64,000 nucleotides of DNA. It comes from Shewanella baltica. Lineage in GTDB: Bacteria; Pseudomonadota; Gammaproteobacteria; Enterobacterales; Shewanellaceae. This document shows positions 8,768-19,398 of the stretch, one piece after another (the first letter of the stretch is position 1; each line of letters begins with the position of its first letter). The stretch spans positions 3,348,001 through 3,412,000 of the forward strand of contig NZ_UGYM01000002.1 of the NCBI RefSeq assembly GCF_900456975.1. Direction: 5' to 3'. The notes below the pieces were generated by a model, which ran no database searches, was not told the DNA's origin, and worked only from the letters and a program-made list of their open reading frames with translations. A program made the translations under genes and the position numbers.

Positions 8768-9835
8768 GTGAGAGCACGTAGACAAGCGAAAAAACTCCTT
8801 TTTGCGATTTTAGCTTGGGCGATTGCCATGGCTGCATTCGTGTTTTTTCGATATGCCCAATCACCAGAACTGCCCCAATGGGCGGTAGGTTCGGCTGATC
8901 TCGCGACACTTGCTATCTATATGGGGATAATTTTTGGCAGCCTGCATTGGATGTCGAACGTTATTGCTGATTTCAGTGCCATCAATCGCCTCCCCTATGT
9001 GTTTTCTGTCATCTTTAAAGGCTTGTTTTTATTACTGGGTGCGACGACATTAGCTTACATGACCCAGTTTTTGAATATGTGGGCCATCGAAAATCACATG
9101 TCGACCCTAAGACAAATGCTGACGGCGCACATTCTCTACAGTCCTTCATTCCAAGCATTGATTGTCTATTTGGTGGTCGTGCGGGTCAGTTTAGCCTTCG
9201 TCGAGCAAATGGCGCTGTTAGTCGGCCCACGTATTCTGCTCAACATTGGCCTCGGTAAATACCACAAGCCAAGGTACGAGCAGCGATTATTCCTTTACTT
9301 AGACATGGTCGCCTCGACCACACACGCCGAATCACTTGGGGATTACCGTTTTAGTCGCTTGATCCAAGATAGCTTTAGTTTGCTGTCGGATACTGTGACC
9401 AACAACGAAGCCGAGATTTATCGCTATATGGGCGATGCCGTTTTGATCCACTGGCCTTTAGAAGAAGGGATAGTCCACGACCGCTGCATGAATATCTATT
9501 TTGAATTTAGTCAGCAGCTTAATTGGCAAAGACGTTACTTTGAAGAACACTATGGCTTTGTGCCTAAGTTTAAAGCAGCGGCCCATTGTGGCCAAGTCGT
9601 AGCAGCGGTTGTTGGCGTGCAGAAACAGGAGATTAGTTTCTTTAGTGATGTGCTCAATACCCTAGCGAGACTGCAAGATCAGTGTAACCCCTTGGGGCAA
9701 CGCATGTTGATCTCTGGCGCACTCGCGGGACGTTTAGATAATCCCAACACGCAATATCACCTATCGAATCTAGGCCCAGTCAAACTCAAAGGGAAACAAC
9801 ACTCCATCGAAGTGTTTGGCGTTTCCCCACTCTGA
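8768..9835 (+). CDS. cyaC: Membrane-bound class III adenylate cyclase CyaC
   Basis: Makes cAMP from ATP. The N-terminal half (about 8-155) has four or five hydrophobic segments; the C-terminal half (about 170-350) is a class III cyclase domain on the cytoplasmic side. Metal-binding aspartates are D179 (FLYLDMVAS) and D223 (YRYMGDAVLIHW). K269 and D294 are candidates for adenine selection, and N297 and R301 for the transition state (SDVLNTLARL). Next to oxyR and hptA it matches the membrane cyclase CyaC (SO_1329) of S. oneidensis, known from genetic work to feed CRP-dependent anaerobic respiration. The start is GTG; no upstream ATG exists before an in-frame stop. Confidence 0.9.
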   Translation: MRARRQAKKLLFAILAWAIAMAAFVFFRYAQSPELPQWAVGSADLATLAIYMGIIFGSLHWMSNVIADFSAINRLPYVFSVIFKGLFLLLGATTLAYMTQFLNMWAIENHMSTLRQMLTAHILYSPSFQALIVYLVVVRVSLAFVEQMALLVGPRILLNIGLGKYHKPRYEQRLFLYLDMVASTTHAESLGDYRFSRLIQDSFSLLSDTVTNNEAEIYRYMGDAVLIHWPLEEGIVHDRCMNIYFEFSQQLNWQRRYFEEHYGFVPKFKAAAHCGQVVAAVVGVQKQEISFFSDVLNTLARLQDQCNPLGQRMLISGALAGRLDNPNTQYHLSNLGPVKLKGKQHSIEVFGVSPL

Positions 9836-9890
9836 TTTCTCATCACATTTAAGCGTTGAGTTGCATTAACACTTTACAGTTGAAGAGAGC

Positions 9891-10802
9891 TTATTGTTCT
9901 TCTTTGGTTAATAACTTTTGGATCATTAAACCTAAGGTGCGGAAGGTTAAGATCCGGCTGGTCGTTTGACGCCAGACAAGGCCGATATCACGGTATGGCG
10001 CTTCACCTGGCGGCGTCATCACTACCAAATCAGTGTCGTTCAAAATACCCGCATCGATTGCCATTTGCGGCAGGAATGTGGTGCCCAGCTTACTGTTCAC
10101 CATCTGCACTAAGGTATGCAAACTGGTGGCGGCAAACGGATTCACTTTCGCGCTATCCCCAAGCTGACAGGCTGTGATGGCATGCCCTGTAATGCAATGC
10201 TCGCTTTGCAGCAGGAAAATACTCTCGTCTGGCAAGGCTTGGTAATCGATCGGCTGATGGATTTCTCCGGCTAAATCCTTATGGATCACCATTTTGAATG
10301 GATCTTTACCCACTTTCATACTGTGATAACCGCTGGTATCTACAGGCAAAGCAAGGATCAATAAATCCAGCTCACCCTTACCTAAGGCATCCAACAAACG
10401 CTCAGTGGTATCTTCTTTCAGTAATAAACTCATCGCTGGATAAGATTGCTGGCATTGGCGAATAACACGGCTCAGCAAGAAAGGCGCAATCGTTGGAATA
10501 CACCCTAAACGTATATCGCCTGTCATCGGCTCGCCTTGGTTTTTCACCAATTCAACCAAATCATCCACATCGGTGAGAATTTTACGGGCGCGCTGCACCA
10601 CTTCTTCACCAATAGCGGTAAACATAAACGACTTATGGTCTCGCTCAATCAACTGATGCCCTAACTGCTCTTCTAAGTTTTGGATCCCACTCGAAAGCGT
10701 CGATTGGCTGACAAAACACACCTTAGCCGCGCGGTTAAAATTCTGCTCTTGATGGAGATTCACCAAATAGAATAAGTTTTTTAAGCTAGGTAAACTTTTC
10801 AT
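9891..10802 (-). CDS. oxyR: OxyR, peroxide-sensing LysR-type regulator
   Basis: LysR-type protein with an N-terminal helix-turn-helix (about 20-45 from this start, NFNRAAKVCFVSQSTLSSGIQ) and a substrate-binding-like regulatory domain. The redox pair of OxyR is present: C203 and C212 in EHCITGHAITACQ, the same spacing as C199 and C208 of E. coli. Oxidation by H2O2 forms a disulfide and switches catalase and peroxidase genes. The ATG at 10802 was chosen because GAG lies just upstream and because it gives the C203/C212 numbering reported for S. oneidensis OxyR as I recall it; an ATG at 10817 would add five residues. It faces cyaC tail to tail. Confidence 0.93.
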   Translation of the reverse strand: MKSLPSLKNLFYLVNLHQEQNFNRAAKVCFVSQSTLSSGIQNLEEQLGHQLIERDHKSFMFTAIGEEVVQRARKILTDVDDLVELVKNQGEPMTGDIRLGCIPTIAPFLLSRVIRQCQQSYPAMSLLLKEDTTERLLDALGKGELDLLILALPVDTSGYHSMKVGKDPFKMVIHKDLAGEIHQPIDYQALPDESIFLLQSEHCITGHAITACQLGDSAKVNPFAATSLHTLVQMVNSKLGTTFLPQMAIDAGILNDTDLVVMTPPGEAPYRDIGLVWRQTTSRILTFRTLGLMIQKLLTKEEQ

Positions 10803-11006
10803 TTTCTCGATTGCCATTAAGGTTATGAATTAAGAAATTAAATCTACTCTAGCATAACTGAAAGCCAATAACGCGGCATTAGATTTCAAGAGTGTGAGCC
10901 GAATCGACATTCAACCGATTAGCTGTAAAACTTAAAAGGGAGTAACAAACAAAGAGGAGAAAAGCACTCGCGGGGAAACATAAAAGGCAACAAACTCAGC
11001 CGTAAA

Positions 11007-11040
11007 CTAACGCAATATCTAACGCAACAATCTAACGCAA
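11007..11040. repeat. Three direct copies of CTAACGCAA, 12-13 base period
   Basis: CTAACGCAA occurs at 11007-11015, 11019-11027 and 11032-11040, separated by TAT and CAAT. It lies in the oxyR-hptA spacer, 60 to 95 bases past the hptA stop codon on the minus strand. Between it and hptA is an imperfect hairpin (GGCGCA at 11057 paired with TGCGCC at 11089) without a T run. The copies are exact in the nine-base core, so this is unlikely to be chance, but no function is known to me. Confidence 0.6.
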
Positions 11041-11100
11041 TCATTCACTCAATTGGGCGCAACAACAGACGTTATTGCTGCGCCTTAGCGTATCAATATC

Positions 11101-11466
11101 TTATGCTTTAGCTTGGAGGAACAACTTTAACTGTTGTAGATCCGCACTCGCATGTTCGACGATCTCAGCAACCCAAGCGCCGTGTTCAGCATCCCATCTT
11201 GGCTCTTCACCATGTTGTAATAACTGGGCGATTTGCTGAATGCGTTTTAAACCTACCGAACCTGCGGCACCTTTAAATTTATGCGCTTCTGAACATAAGG
11301 TATCTCTATCTGCAGCGTCGTTAGCCTTCACTAGATTTCCTACATATTCAGGCATTAATTGCTCAAATAACACCACACTCTTTAGTAAAGTACCGGCACC
11401 AATGGCGCTACAGTACTGTTCGAGAGTATTGAGATCTAGGATTACTTCTAATTCAACTGTGGCCAT
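11101..11466 (-). CDS. hptA: HptA, stand-alone histidine phosphotransfer protein of the Arc system
   Basis: A 121-residue four-helix Hpt protein. The phosphorylated histidine is H62 in SEAHKFKGAAGSVGL, the standard Hpt motif. There is no kinase or receiver domain. In S. oneidensis the gene at this place (SO_1327, next to oxyR) is HptA, which relays phosphate from the sensor kinase ArcS to the regulator ArcA because Shewanella lacks a full ArcB; that is established for the relative and carried over here by position and motif. It is transcribed alone. Its start, ATG at 11466, is preceded by GGGAGG. Confidence 0.9.
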   Translation of the reverse strand: MATVELEVILDLNTLEQYCSAIGAGTLLKSVVLFEQLMPEYVGNLVKANDAADRDTLCSEAHKFKGAAGSVGLKRIQQIAQLLQHGEEPRWDAEHGAWVAEIVEHASADLQQLKLFLQAKA

Positions 11467-11670
11467 GAGGCCTCCCTTAAGTGGTCCAATGCTTAAAACG
11501 AATTTATCACATGATACCCACTAAAATTGTCTGTGCAACTTATAGCGATATACATGGTCAAATTCAGATTAAAATTAACAAAAAACAAACTAATAGTCGT
11601 AAGTAAACACTTACAAAATAATAGCGACGACATAGCATTTAAGGAGGAAATGTATCCCACTAACTTACCT

Positions 11671-12600
11671 CTATCGTTGCGCTAATACGTGCCCTTGTCC
11701 ACCATAAAGCTGTAAATTATCCACAATTGCCACCAATCCATCCCATCGATAAGCACACCAATCTGGTGCTAATAGCATAGGTTTTTTCGCATAAGCGGTG
11801 ACGCGGTGGAAAATCACTTCCGCGGGTGTATGGCGGATCATCTCGCCGACACTGCGAGCATAATCTTCAAGACTCAGTAAAGGTAAGCGCCCACTTCGCC
11901 ACGCCTTGGCCATAGTGCTACCTTCGACGACATGCAAAGGATGCAGCTTCAAGCCATCAACGCCCTGCTGCAATACCGCCGCTAAGGTCGCCATATAATC
12001 GCTATGGGTTTCATCGGGTAAGCCAAGAATAAGATGAGTGCACACCTTAAGACCGCGAGCTCTCGCCCTCGACACAGTGTCACAATAACAGCCGAAATCA
12101 TGGCCGCGATTGATCTTGCGCAGCGTTTCATCTTTAGCGGTTTGCAACCCAAGTTCTAACCACACATCAACACCGTTTGCCTGATAACTTGCCAGTAAAT
12201 CCAGTACATTATCTGGCACACAATCGGGGCGAGTTCCTACACACAAACCCACTATCTCGCCATCTTTAACGGCTTCATCGTACTTAGCCATTAACACCTG
12301 ATACTCATCATAAGTGCTAGTGTAAGCCTGAAAATACGCTATAAATTTATCGGCTTGCGCCTGAGGTTTCGCCTCACGATAACGACTCTTACCCTGTTCG
12401 AGCTGCTCGGTAATACTCAGCATATCAGCAGTTTGGTGGCTAAATGACGCCACATTGCAGAAAGTACAACCTCCACGCCCCAAGGTGCCATCACGGTTGG
12501 GGCAAGTAAACATGGCATCTATGGTGAGTTTTCGCAGTCGCGTACCATATCGCGCCTTGCAAACGGCACCAAAGGTGTTCACATATGCATCAAGCCCCAT
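11671..12600 (-). CDS. YhcC-type radical SAM protein (TIGR01212 family)
   Basis: A radical S-adenosylmethionine protein of 309 residues. The Fe-S cluster cysteines are in CPNRDGTLGRGGCTFC, an unusual spaced motif (C, 11 residues, C, two residues, C) typical of the YhcC family rather than the common CxxxCxxC. The partial TIM barrel continues through GLCVGTRPDCVPD, LELGLQTA and HLILGLPDETH, which are shared with coproporphyrinogen-oxidase-like radical SAM enzymes. The reaction of YhcC is not established. The ATG at 12600 was chosen over a TTG at 12615 because it aligns with the E. coli homologue and has GGTGG upstream. In many gamma-proteobacteria this gene is next to gltB, as here. Confidence 0.9.
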   Translation of the reverse strand: MGLDAYVNTFGAVCKARYGTRLRKLTIDAMFTCPNRDGTLGRGGCTFCNVASFSHQTADMLSITEQLEQGKSRYREAKPQAQADKFIAYFQAYTSTYDEYQVLMAKYDEAVKDGEIVGLCVGTRPDCVPDNVLDLLASYQANGVDVWLELGLQTAKDETLRKINRGHDFGCYCDTVSRARARGLKVCTHLILGLPDETHSDYMATLAAVLQQGVDGLKLHPLHVVEGSTMAKAWRSGRLPLLSLEDYARSVGEMIRHTPAEVIFHRVTAYAKKPMLLAPDWCAYRWDGLVAIVDNLQLYGGQGHVLAQR

Positions 12601-13187
12601 CAGAGCACCCACCAAATTTCATATCGCTTCATTGAGAATAACCAAGATAAAATCACAAATAGAAAAGAAAATACGTGAACAAATAGAAGAAAAAGCTTAG
12701 TGTAAACAAGGTAGCGAGAGGTTTCTTGGCGCTACATCAAATTCCCGCCTGACCCATACCCTTATTGTCAGAAATGTGCGCATCCTCAAATTAACGCGCT
12801 TACCATTGAGATATCGCTCACATCAAAATGAATAATAATTCAACAATTTTAATTTTTTATTTATTTACTGTGTTTGCAATAAAAATCACTATTTCTAAAT
12901 CAAAAACAATCCCACTAGCATGTTACATTTTAGTAAACCCATAGTTTCCTCATTTTTAAAATTCTTTTTATTCATAATGTTATACAGCACTTTTTACTGT
13001 TGACGTTAACGTAAAGCAATTATGATTTGTGTATGAAACATGAATTAATACCCATGTTTTATGCAAATTTTTGGTTTGACCTTTATTGAATCTCAGGCTA
13101 ATTTGGGTGGTTCGGGTGCATATCTATAGAAAGTCTTTACATTTTCTCCCCGAGTAGTAATCAGTTGAGGTCTAGGGAGGTTTTTGT
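12601..13187. promoter_or_regulatory. Regulatory spacer between yhcC and gltB
   Basis: These 587 bases contain no believable gene. The part 12826-12990 is very AT-rich with runs of A and T, the kind of DNA bound by Lrp, IHF or H-NS; E. coli gltBD is controlled by Lrp and IHF over a similar distance, which is knowledge carried over. A CRP-like 16-mer TGAGATATCGCTCACA lies at 12807-12822 (9 of the 10 conserved half-site bases). A palindrome is at 13000-13015. The gltB ribosome site GGGAGG lies eight bases before its ATG. Confidence 0.5.
13000..13015 (+). promoter_or_regulatory. Palindromic operator candidate upstream of gltB, LiuR-like
   Basis: TTGACGTTAACGTAAA contains the perfect ten-base palindrome ACGTTAACGT, and the outer bases nearly mirror each other (TTG against AAA). 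It sits 173 bases before the gltB ATG. From memory it resembles the motif described for LiuR, a MerR-family repressor of branched-chain amino acid degradation in gamma-proteobacteria, whose predicted Shewanella regulon was reported to include gltBD. I cannot run the motif, so the name is inference; the palindrome itself is plain. Confidence 0.5.
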
Positions 13188-16100
13188 ATGAGCTTATATC
13201 ATCCCAGTTTTGAGCGGGACAATTGTGGTTTTGGGTTGATAGCACAGATGGATGGCGAAGCCAGCCACCGTATAGTGCGCACGGCAATCCATGGTCTAGA
13301 TCGCATGAAGCACCGCGGTGGCATTGCCTCCGACGGTCGCACTGGCGACGGCTGTGGTTTATTAATGCAATTGCCAGTGCAATTTTTTGAAGCGATTGCC
13401 GCGGAAAATGATTGGCATTTGAGCCGTAAATTTGCCGTAGGTATGCTGTTTTTAAGTCAAGATGATGAATTGGCCGAACAAGCTAAGTTTATTCTTGAGC
13501 GCGAACTCGAGCGTGAAACCTTAAGTATTGCAGGCTGGCGCAAAGTGCCGGTTAATCCCGATGTGTTAGGTGAAATCGGCAAGGCTAGCCTGCCACAAAT
13601 CTACCAAGTGCTGATCAACGCCCCTATTGGCTGGCGTGAAAAAGACTTGGAACGCCGCCTTTATATGGCGCGTCGCCGCTTAGAGCAGCAAATCACCGAC
13701 GACAAAGACTTCTATGTCGCGAGTTTGTCTGGCCAAGTTATCGTCTATAAAGGCTTGATGATGCCTGTAGACTTGCCCGCGTTTTATCCCGATCTCGCGG
13801 ACATTCGCTTAAAAAGCTCTATCTGCCTATTCCATCAACGTTTCTCAACGAATACTTCTCCTAAATGGCCATTAGCTCAGCCGTTTAGATATTTAGCCCA
13901 TAACGGCGAAATCAATACGATTACGGGTAACCGTCAATGGGCCCGCGCCCGTGCCTATAAGTTTAATTCACCACTACTGCCAGATTTGCAGCAGGCCGCT
14001 CCCTTTGTGAATGAAACAGGCTCAGACTCTTCTTCCTTAGATAACATGCTGGAAATGCTGTTATCCGGTGGCATGGACTTATACCGTGCCATGCGTCTAT
14101 TGATCCCGCCTGCTTGGCAAAGTAATCCAGAAATGGATGACGAACTAAAAGCCTTCTACGACTTTAACTCCATGCACATGGAGCCTTGGGATGGTCCGGC
14201 AGGTATTGTGATGACCAACGGTCGCCATGCCGCCTGCGCAGTTGACCGTAATGGTCTGCGTCCATCGCGTTATGTGATCACAAAAGATCGTATTTTGACC
14301 TTGGCCTCCGAAGTCGGCATTTGGGATTACGCCGCCGATGAAGTGATTGAAAAAGGCCGCGTTGGACCTGGTGAGCTGCTGGTACTCGATACCTTGAACG
14401 GCCGCCTGTACCAATCCTTTGAAATTGATAACGACTTGAAACGTCGCCACCCTTACAAAGAGTGGATGGCGAAGAACAGCCGTACTTTAACGCCTGCGGA
14501 AGATTTAGCCTCTGAACAACATGGTGCCAGCGAGTTAAGCCCTGAGCTTTTGCTGCAATACCAAAAACAATTTGGCTATACCCGTGAGGAATTAGAGCAA
14601 GTCATTTGGGTACTGGCAAAACAAGGCGAAGAAGCCACAGGTTCTATGGGCGACGATACACCTATGGCGGTGTTGTCGAAAAAGTCACGTTCACTGTATG
14701 ACTATTTTAGGCAAAAATTCGCTCAAGTAACTAACCCACCCATAGACCCATTACGTGAAAAACACGTTATGTCGTTGACCACTTGTATTGGCCGTGAGCA
14801 GAACCTCTTTAATGAAACAACTGGGCATGCTTACCGGGTGATGTTCAATTCACCTATTTTATTATTCAGTGATTTTAACCAGTTACTGGGATTAGATAGC
14901 ACTTACTACCGCGCCAACATTGTCGATTTGAATTACGAACCACAAGAAGGGCTAGAAAGTGCCATTCGCCGCATCACAGCCGAAGCCGAGCGTTTAGCCC
15001 GCAGCGGCACGACTTTGTTGATCCTTTCGGATAGAGCCATAGGTAAAACAGCGCAAGTGATCCCTGCGGCCATGGCGGTCGGTTCTGTGCAACAAATGCT
15101 GGTGAATAAGAGCCTGCGCTGCGACACCAACATCATAGTTGAAACCGCATCGGCGCGAGATCCGCATCACTTTGCCGTCTTGCTTGGCTTTGGTGCCACC
15201 GCGATTTATCCGTACTTAGTGTATGAATCAATCTCTGAACTGGCGAAACGTCACCAGTTAACCGACACTACAGCATTGATGCTGAACTTCCGTTACGGTA
15301 TCGAAAAAGGTTTGCGTAAGATCATGTCCAAAATGGGCATCAGCACTGTCGGCTCCTATCGTTGTAGCCAACAGTTTGAAGCTATCGGTATTGCCAGTGA
15401 TGTGATTGAACTGTGCTTTAAAGGCGTGATCAGCCGTATCGAAGGCGTCAGTTTTGCTGAAATCGCCCAAGACCAAGCGATTCTGCACAAAGCGGCCTAC
15501 CGCGCCCATGTGCCATTGCCACAAGGTGGCCTGCTGAAATACGTTGAAGGGGGTGAGTATCACTGCTTCAACCCTGATGTTGTAAACACTTTACAAGAGT
15601 CATTGATTGACAAAAACTTCGCAACCTATAAAAAGTTTGCCGACCTCGTCGACAATCGTCCAATAGCCACGCTACGTGACTTAATCGGTATCAAGGGTGC
15701 ACAAGCATCGATTGATGTCGCTAACGTCGAAGGCGCAGCGGGCTTGTATCAACGCTTTGACAGCGCAGCCATGAGTATCGGCGCCTTGAGCCCCGAAGCC
15801 CATGAAGCGCTGGCTATTGCGATGAACCGCTTAGGCGGCCGCTCGAACTCAGGTGAAGGTGGTGAGGATGCTCGCCGCTTTAATACTGAACGCAACTCTG
15901 CGATTAAACAGATTGCCTCGGCGCGCTTTGGCGTTACCGCGCACTACTTAGTCAACGCCGATGTGTTACAGATTAAAGTCGCCCAAGGGGCAAAACCCGG
16001 TGAAGGTGGCCAGTTACCCGGCCATAAAGTGAGTGTTGAAATCGCCGGACTGCGTCATGCACGTCCTGGTGTAACCTTGATTTCACCGCCGCCGCACCAC

Positions 16101-17636
16101 GATATTTACTCTATCGAAGATTTAGCCCAGCTGATTTTCGACTTGAAGCAAATCAACACGAAAGCGCTGATTTCAGTCAAACTCGTGTCTGAACCCGGCG
16201 TGGGCACGATCGCCACCGGCGTAGCTAAAGCCTATGCGGATATGATCACCATTTCAGGGTATGACGGCGGCACAGGTGCCAGCCCAATCACCTCAGTGAA
16301 GTATGCGGGGAGTCCGTGGGAGCTAGGTTTAGCCGAAGTGCATCAATCGCTCGTGGAAAACGGTCTACGCCATAAAATTCGCCTGCAAGTCGATGGTGGT
16401 TTAAAAACCGGTACAGATGTGATTAAAGCCGCGTTGTTAGGCGCCGAAAGCTTTGGTTTTGGTACTGTGCCTATGATCGCTCTAGGTTGTAAATACCTGC
16501 GTATTTGCCACTTGAACAACTGCGCGACAGGCGTGGCGACGCAAGATAAAAACCTGCGTGACAACCATTACCATGGTCTGCCAGAGCGAGTGATGACTTA
16601 CTTTGAGTTTGTTGCACAGGAAGTCCGTGAATGGATGGCGACCTTAGGGGTGAGTAAGTTTGAAGACTTAGTCGGTCGCAGCGAATGGTTATATGCCCTC
16701 GAAGGCCAAACCGCTAAGCAACAAGGCTTAGATCTATCACCGATTTTGTATCAACCTAAGGTGCCGGCAACCTCGTCACGCACTTGGCAAGAAACCAATC
16801 CACCAGCGGATTTAGGGTTGCTTAACCAACATTTATTAAACGAGTGCCAAAGCGCCGTCGATAATGGCGAGTGTTTCGATGCCGCTTACAGTATCAACAA
16901 CACCGACCGCTCCGTTGGCGCGACCTTGTCAGGCTATATCGCGAGCACGCTCGGCGTCAAAGGCACCAAAGCGCCGGTCAAACTGAGCTTTAACGGCAGT
17001 GCTGGCCAAAGCTTTGGCGTGTGGAACAGCCCTGGCCTTGAGTTAAAACTCTGCGGCGATGCCAACGACTATGTCGGTAAAGGCATGTCTGGCGGCCAGA
17101 TAGTGATTTATCCGCCGATTGGCAGCCCGTTCCAGAGTGAGCGCAGCGCCATTGTCGGTAACACCTGCCTTTACGGCGCGACAGGCGGCAAGTTCTTCGC
17201 CGCGGGTCAAGCGGGCGAGCGTTTTGCGGTCCGTAACTCAGGGGCGATTGCTGTGGTCGAAGGACTCGGTGATAACGGCTGTGAATACATGACCAGCGGT
17301 ATTGTGGTTGTCCTTGGTAAAACAGGGGTGAACTTCGGCGCAGGTATGACAGGTGGTTTTGCCTATGTATTCGATCAATTCGGCCGCTTCAATCGCCGTG
17401 TGAACACTGAGCTTGTCGATACTCAAAAACTCGAATCACCGATCCATCAACAACATTTGAAAGGTCTGATTGAAGCCCACGTGGCCGAAACGGGCAGCGA
17501 ACATGCCAAGATGATCTTAAGTGATTTTGGTAACTGGTTAGATTGCTTCGTATTAGTGAAACCTAAAAATATTGCCGTGGCCGATCTGCTCAAGTTAGAG
17601 AAATCGAGCCCAGAATTAGTTGTAAAAGCGGGGTAA
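13188..17636 (+). CDS. gltB: Glutamate synthase (NADPH) large subunit
   Basis: Catalyses 2-oxoglutarate plus glutamine to two glutamate with GltD; with glutamine synthetase it is the main ammonium assimilation route. The 1482 residues hold, in order, a class II glutamine amidotransferase domain, a central domain, the FMN-binding synthase barrel and the C-terminal beta-helix (gxGxG repeats near GKGMSGGQIVIYPP). The N-terminal nucleophile is C13 after a short propeptide (MSLYHPSFERDN before CGFG). The 3Fe-4S ligands are in CKYLRICHLNNCATG. The start is fixed by GGGAGG upstream. It lies six bases before gltD. Confidence 0.98.
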   Translation: MSLYHPSFERDNCGFGLIAQMDGEASHRIVRTAIHGLDRMKHRGGIASDGRTGDGCGLLMQLPVQFFEAIAAENDWHLSRKFAVGMLFLSQDDELAEQAKFILERELERETLSIAGWRKVPVNPDVLGEIGKASLPQIYQVLINAPIGWREKDLERRLYMARRRLEQQITDDKDFYVASLSGQVIVYKGLMMPVDLPAFYPDLADIRLKSSICLFHQRFSTNTSPKWPLAQPFRYLAHNGEINTITGNRQWARARAYKFNSPLLPDLQQAAPFVNETGSDSSSLDNMLEMLLSGGMDLYRAMRLLIPPAWQSNPEMDDELKAFYDFNSMHMEPWDGPAGIVMTNGRHAACAVDRNGLRPSRYVITKDRILTLASEVGIWDYAADEVIEKGRVGPGELLVLDTLNGRLYQSFEIDNDLKRRHPYKEWMAKNSRTLTPAEDLASEQHGASELSPELLLQYQKQFGYTREELEQVIWVLAKQGEEATGSMGDDTPMAVLSKKSRSLYDYFRQKFAQVTNPPIDPLREKHVMSLTTCIGREQNLFNETTGHAYRVMFNSPILLFSDFNQLLGLDSTYYRANIVDLNYEPQEGLESAIRRITAEAERLARSGTTLLILSDRAIGKTAQVIPAAMAVGSVQQMLVNKSLRCDTNIIVETASARDPHHFAVLLGFGATAIYPYLVYESISELAKRHQLTDTTALMLNFRYGIEKGLRKIMSKMGISTVGSYRCSQQFEAIGIASDVIELCFKGVISRIEGVSFAEIAQDQAILHKAAYRAHVPLPQGGLLKYVEGGEYHCFNPDVVNTLQESLIDKNFATYKKFADLVDNRPIATLRDLIGIKGAQASIDVANVEGAAGLYQRFDSAAMSIGALSPEAHEALAIAMNRLGGRSNSGEGGEDARRFNTERNSAIKQIASARFGVTAHYLVNADVLQIKVAQGAKPGEGGQLPGHKVSVEIAGLRHARPGVTLISPPPHHDIYSIEDLAQLIFDLKQINTKALISVKLVSEPGVGTIATGVAKAYADMITISGYDGGTGASPITSVKYAGSPWELGLAEVHQSLVENGLRHKIRLQVDGGLKTGTDVIKAALLGAESFGFGTVPMIALGCKYLRICHLNNCATGVATQDKNLRDNHYHGLPERVMTYFEFVAQEVREWMATLGVSKFEDLVGRSEWLYALEGQTAKQQGLDLSPILYQPKVPATSSRTWQETNPPADLGLLNQHLLNECQSAVDNGECFDAAYSINNTDRSVGATLSGYIASTLGVKGTKAPVKLSFNGSAGQSFGVWNSPGLELKLCGDANDYVGKGMSGGQIVIYPPIGSPFQSERSAIVGNTCLYGATGGKFFAAGQAGERFAVRNSGAIAVVEGLGDNGCEYMTSGIVVVLGKTGVNFGAGMTGGFAYVFDQFGRFNRRVNTELVDTQKLESPIHQQHLKGLIEAHVAETGSEHAKMILSDFGNWLDCFVLVKPKNIAVADLLKLEKSSPELVVKAG

Positions 17637-19049
<1,413 letters not shown>

Positions 19050-19126
19050 GCGCTATAGCTTAAACGCCAATGTGTTAGTTTTATCGCTGAAAAACTGTTT
19101 TTCCGCTGTCGTTTAGCAAGCAATGC

Positions 19127-19160
19127 AATGGCTGGACTTAGGCAAACAAGTCCAGCCATT
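19127..19160 (+). other. Strong hairpin downstream of gltD
   Basis: Perfect 13-base arms, AATGGCTGGACTT (19127-19139) and AAGTCCAGCCATT (19148-19160), enclose an eight-base loop. No T run follows, so it is not a complete intrinsic terminator. It lies about 80 bases after the gltD stop and 72 bases before a canonical terminator, where it could protect the gltBD message from 3' exonucleases or act as a Rho-dependent stop aid. Confidence 0.6.
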
Positions 19161-19231
19161 TGCTTGTGGCTTATCGCCATCGGTTGATGGGAAAAATAGA
19201 TAAGTAAAATAGACAGATGAAATAGATCAAT

Positions 19232-19262
19232 AAAAGTGCACCTCTTAGGGGTGCACTTTTTT
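19232..19262 (+). terminator. Rho-independent terminator after gltBD
   Basis: AAAAGTGCACC (19232-19242) pairs with GGTGCACTTTT, loop about TCTTAGG, followed by TTTTTT. It is the only full intrinsic terminator between gltD and mtnN and closes the gltBD transcript. Confidence 0.85.
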
Positions 19263-19398
19263 CGTTAACCCTTCCCGCTTTTTACCCAGTCATTATCAAG
19301 CAATCCCAATCTCACCATAACGACAGCACAAAACTGTGTGGTATATTAGCCAGCATTCTCGTGTCCCACTCTTAAGTGTTGAATCAAAAAGGTCTCCC

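Noticed and set aside
14145..17426. Long minus-strand open frames opposite gltB
   Set aside because: They lie antisense to gltB, which has full family support; they have no ribosome sites and read as shadows of its codon use.
19336..19398. N-terminal extension of mtnN
   Set aside because: The family begins at [12 protein letters not shown], and the extension lies over the promoter-like region after the gltD terminator.
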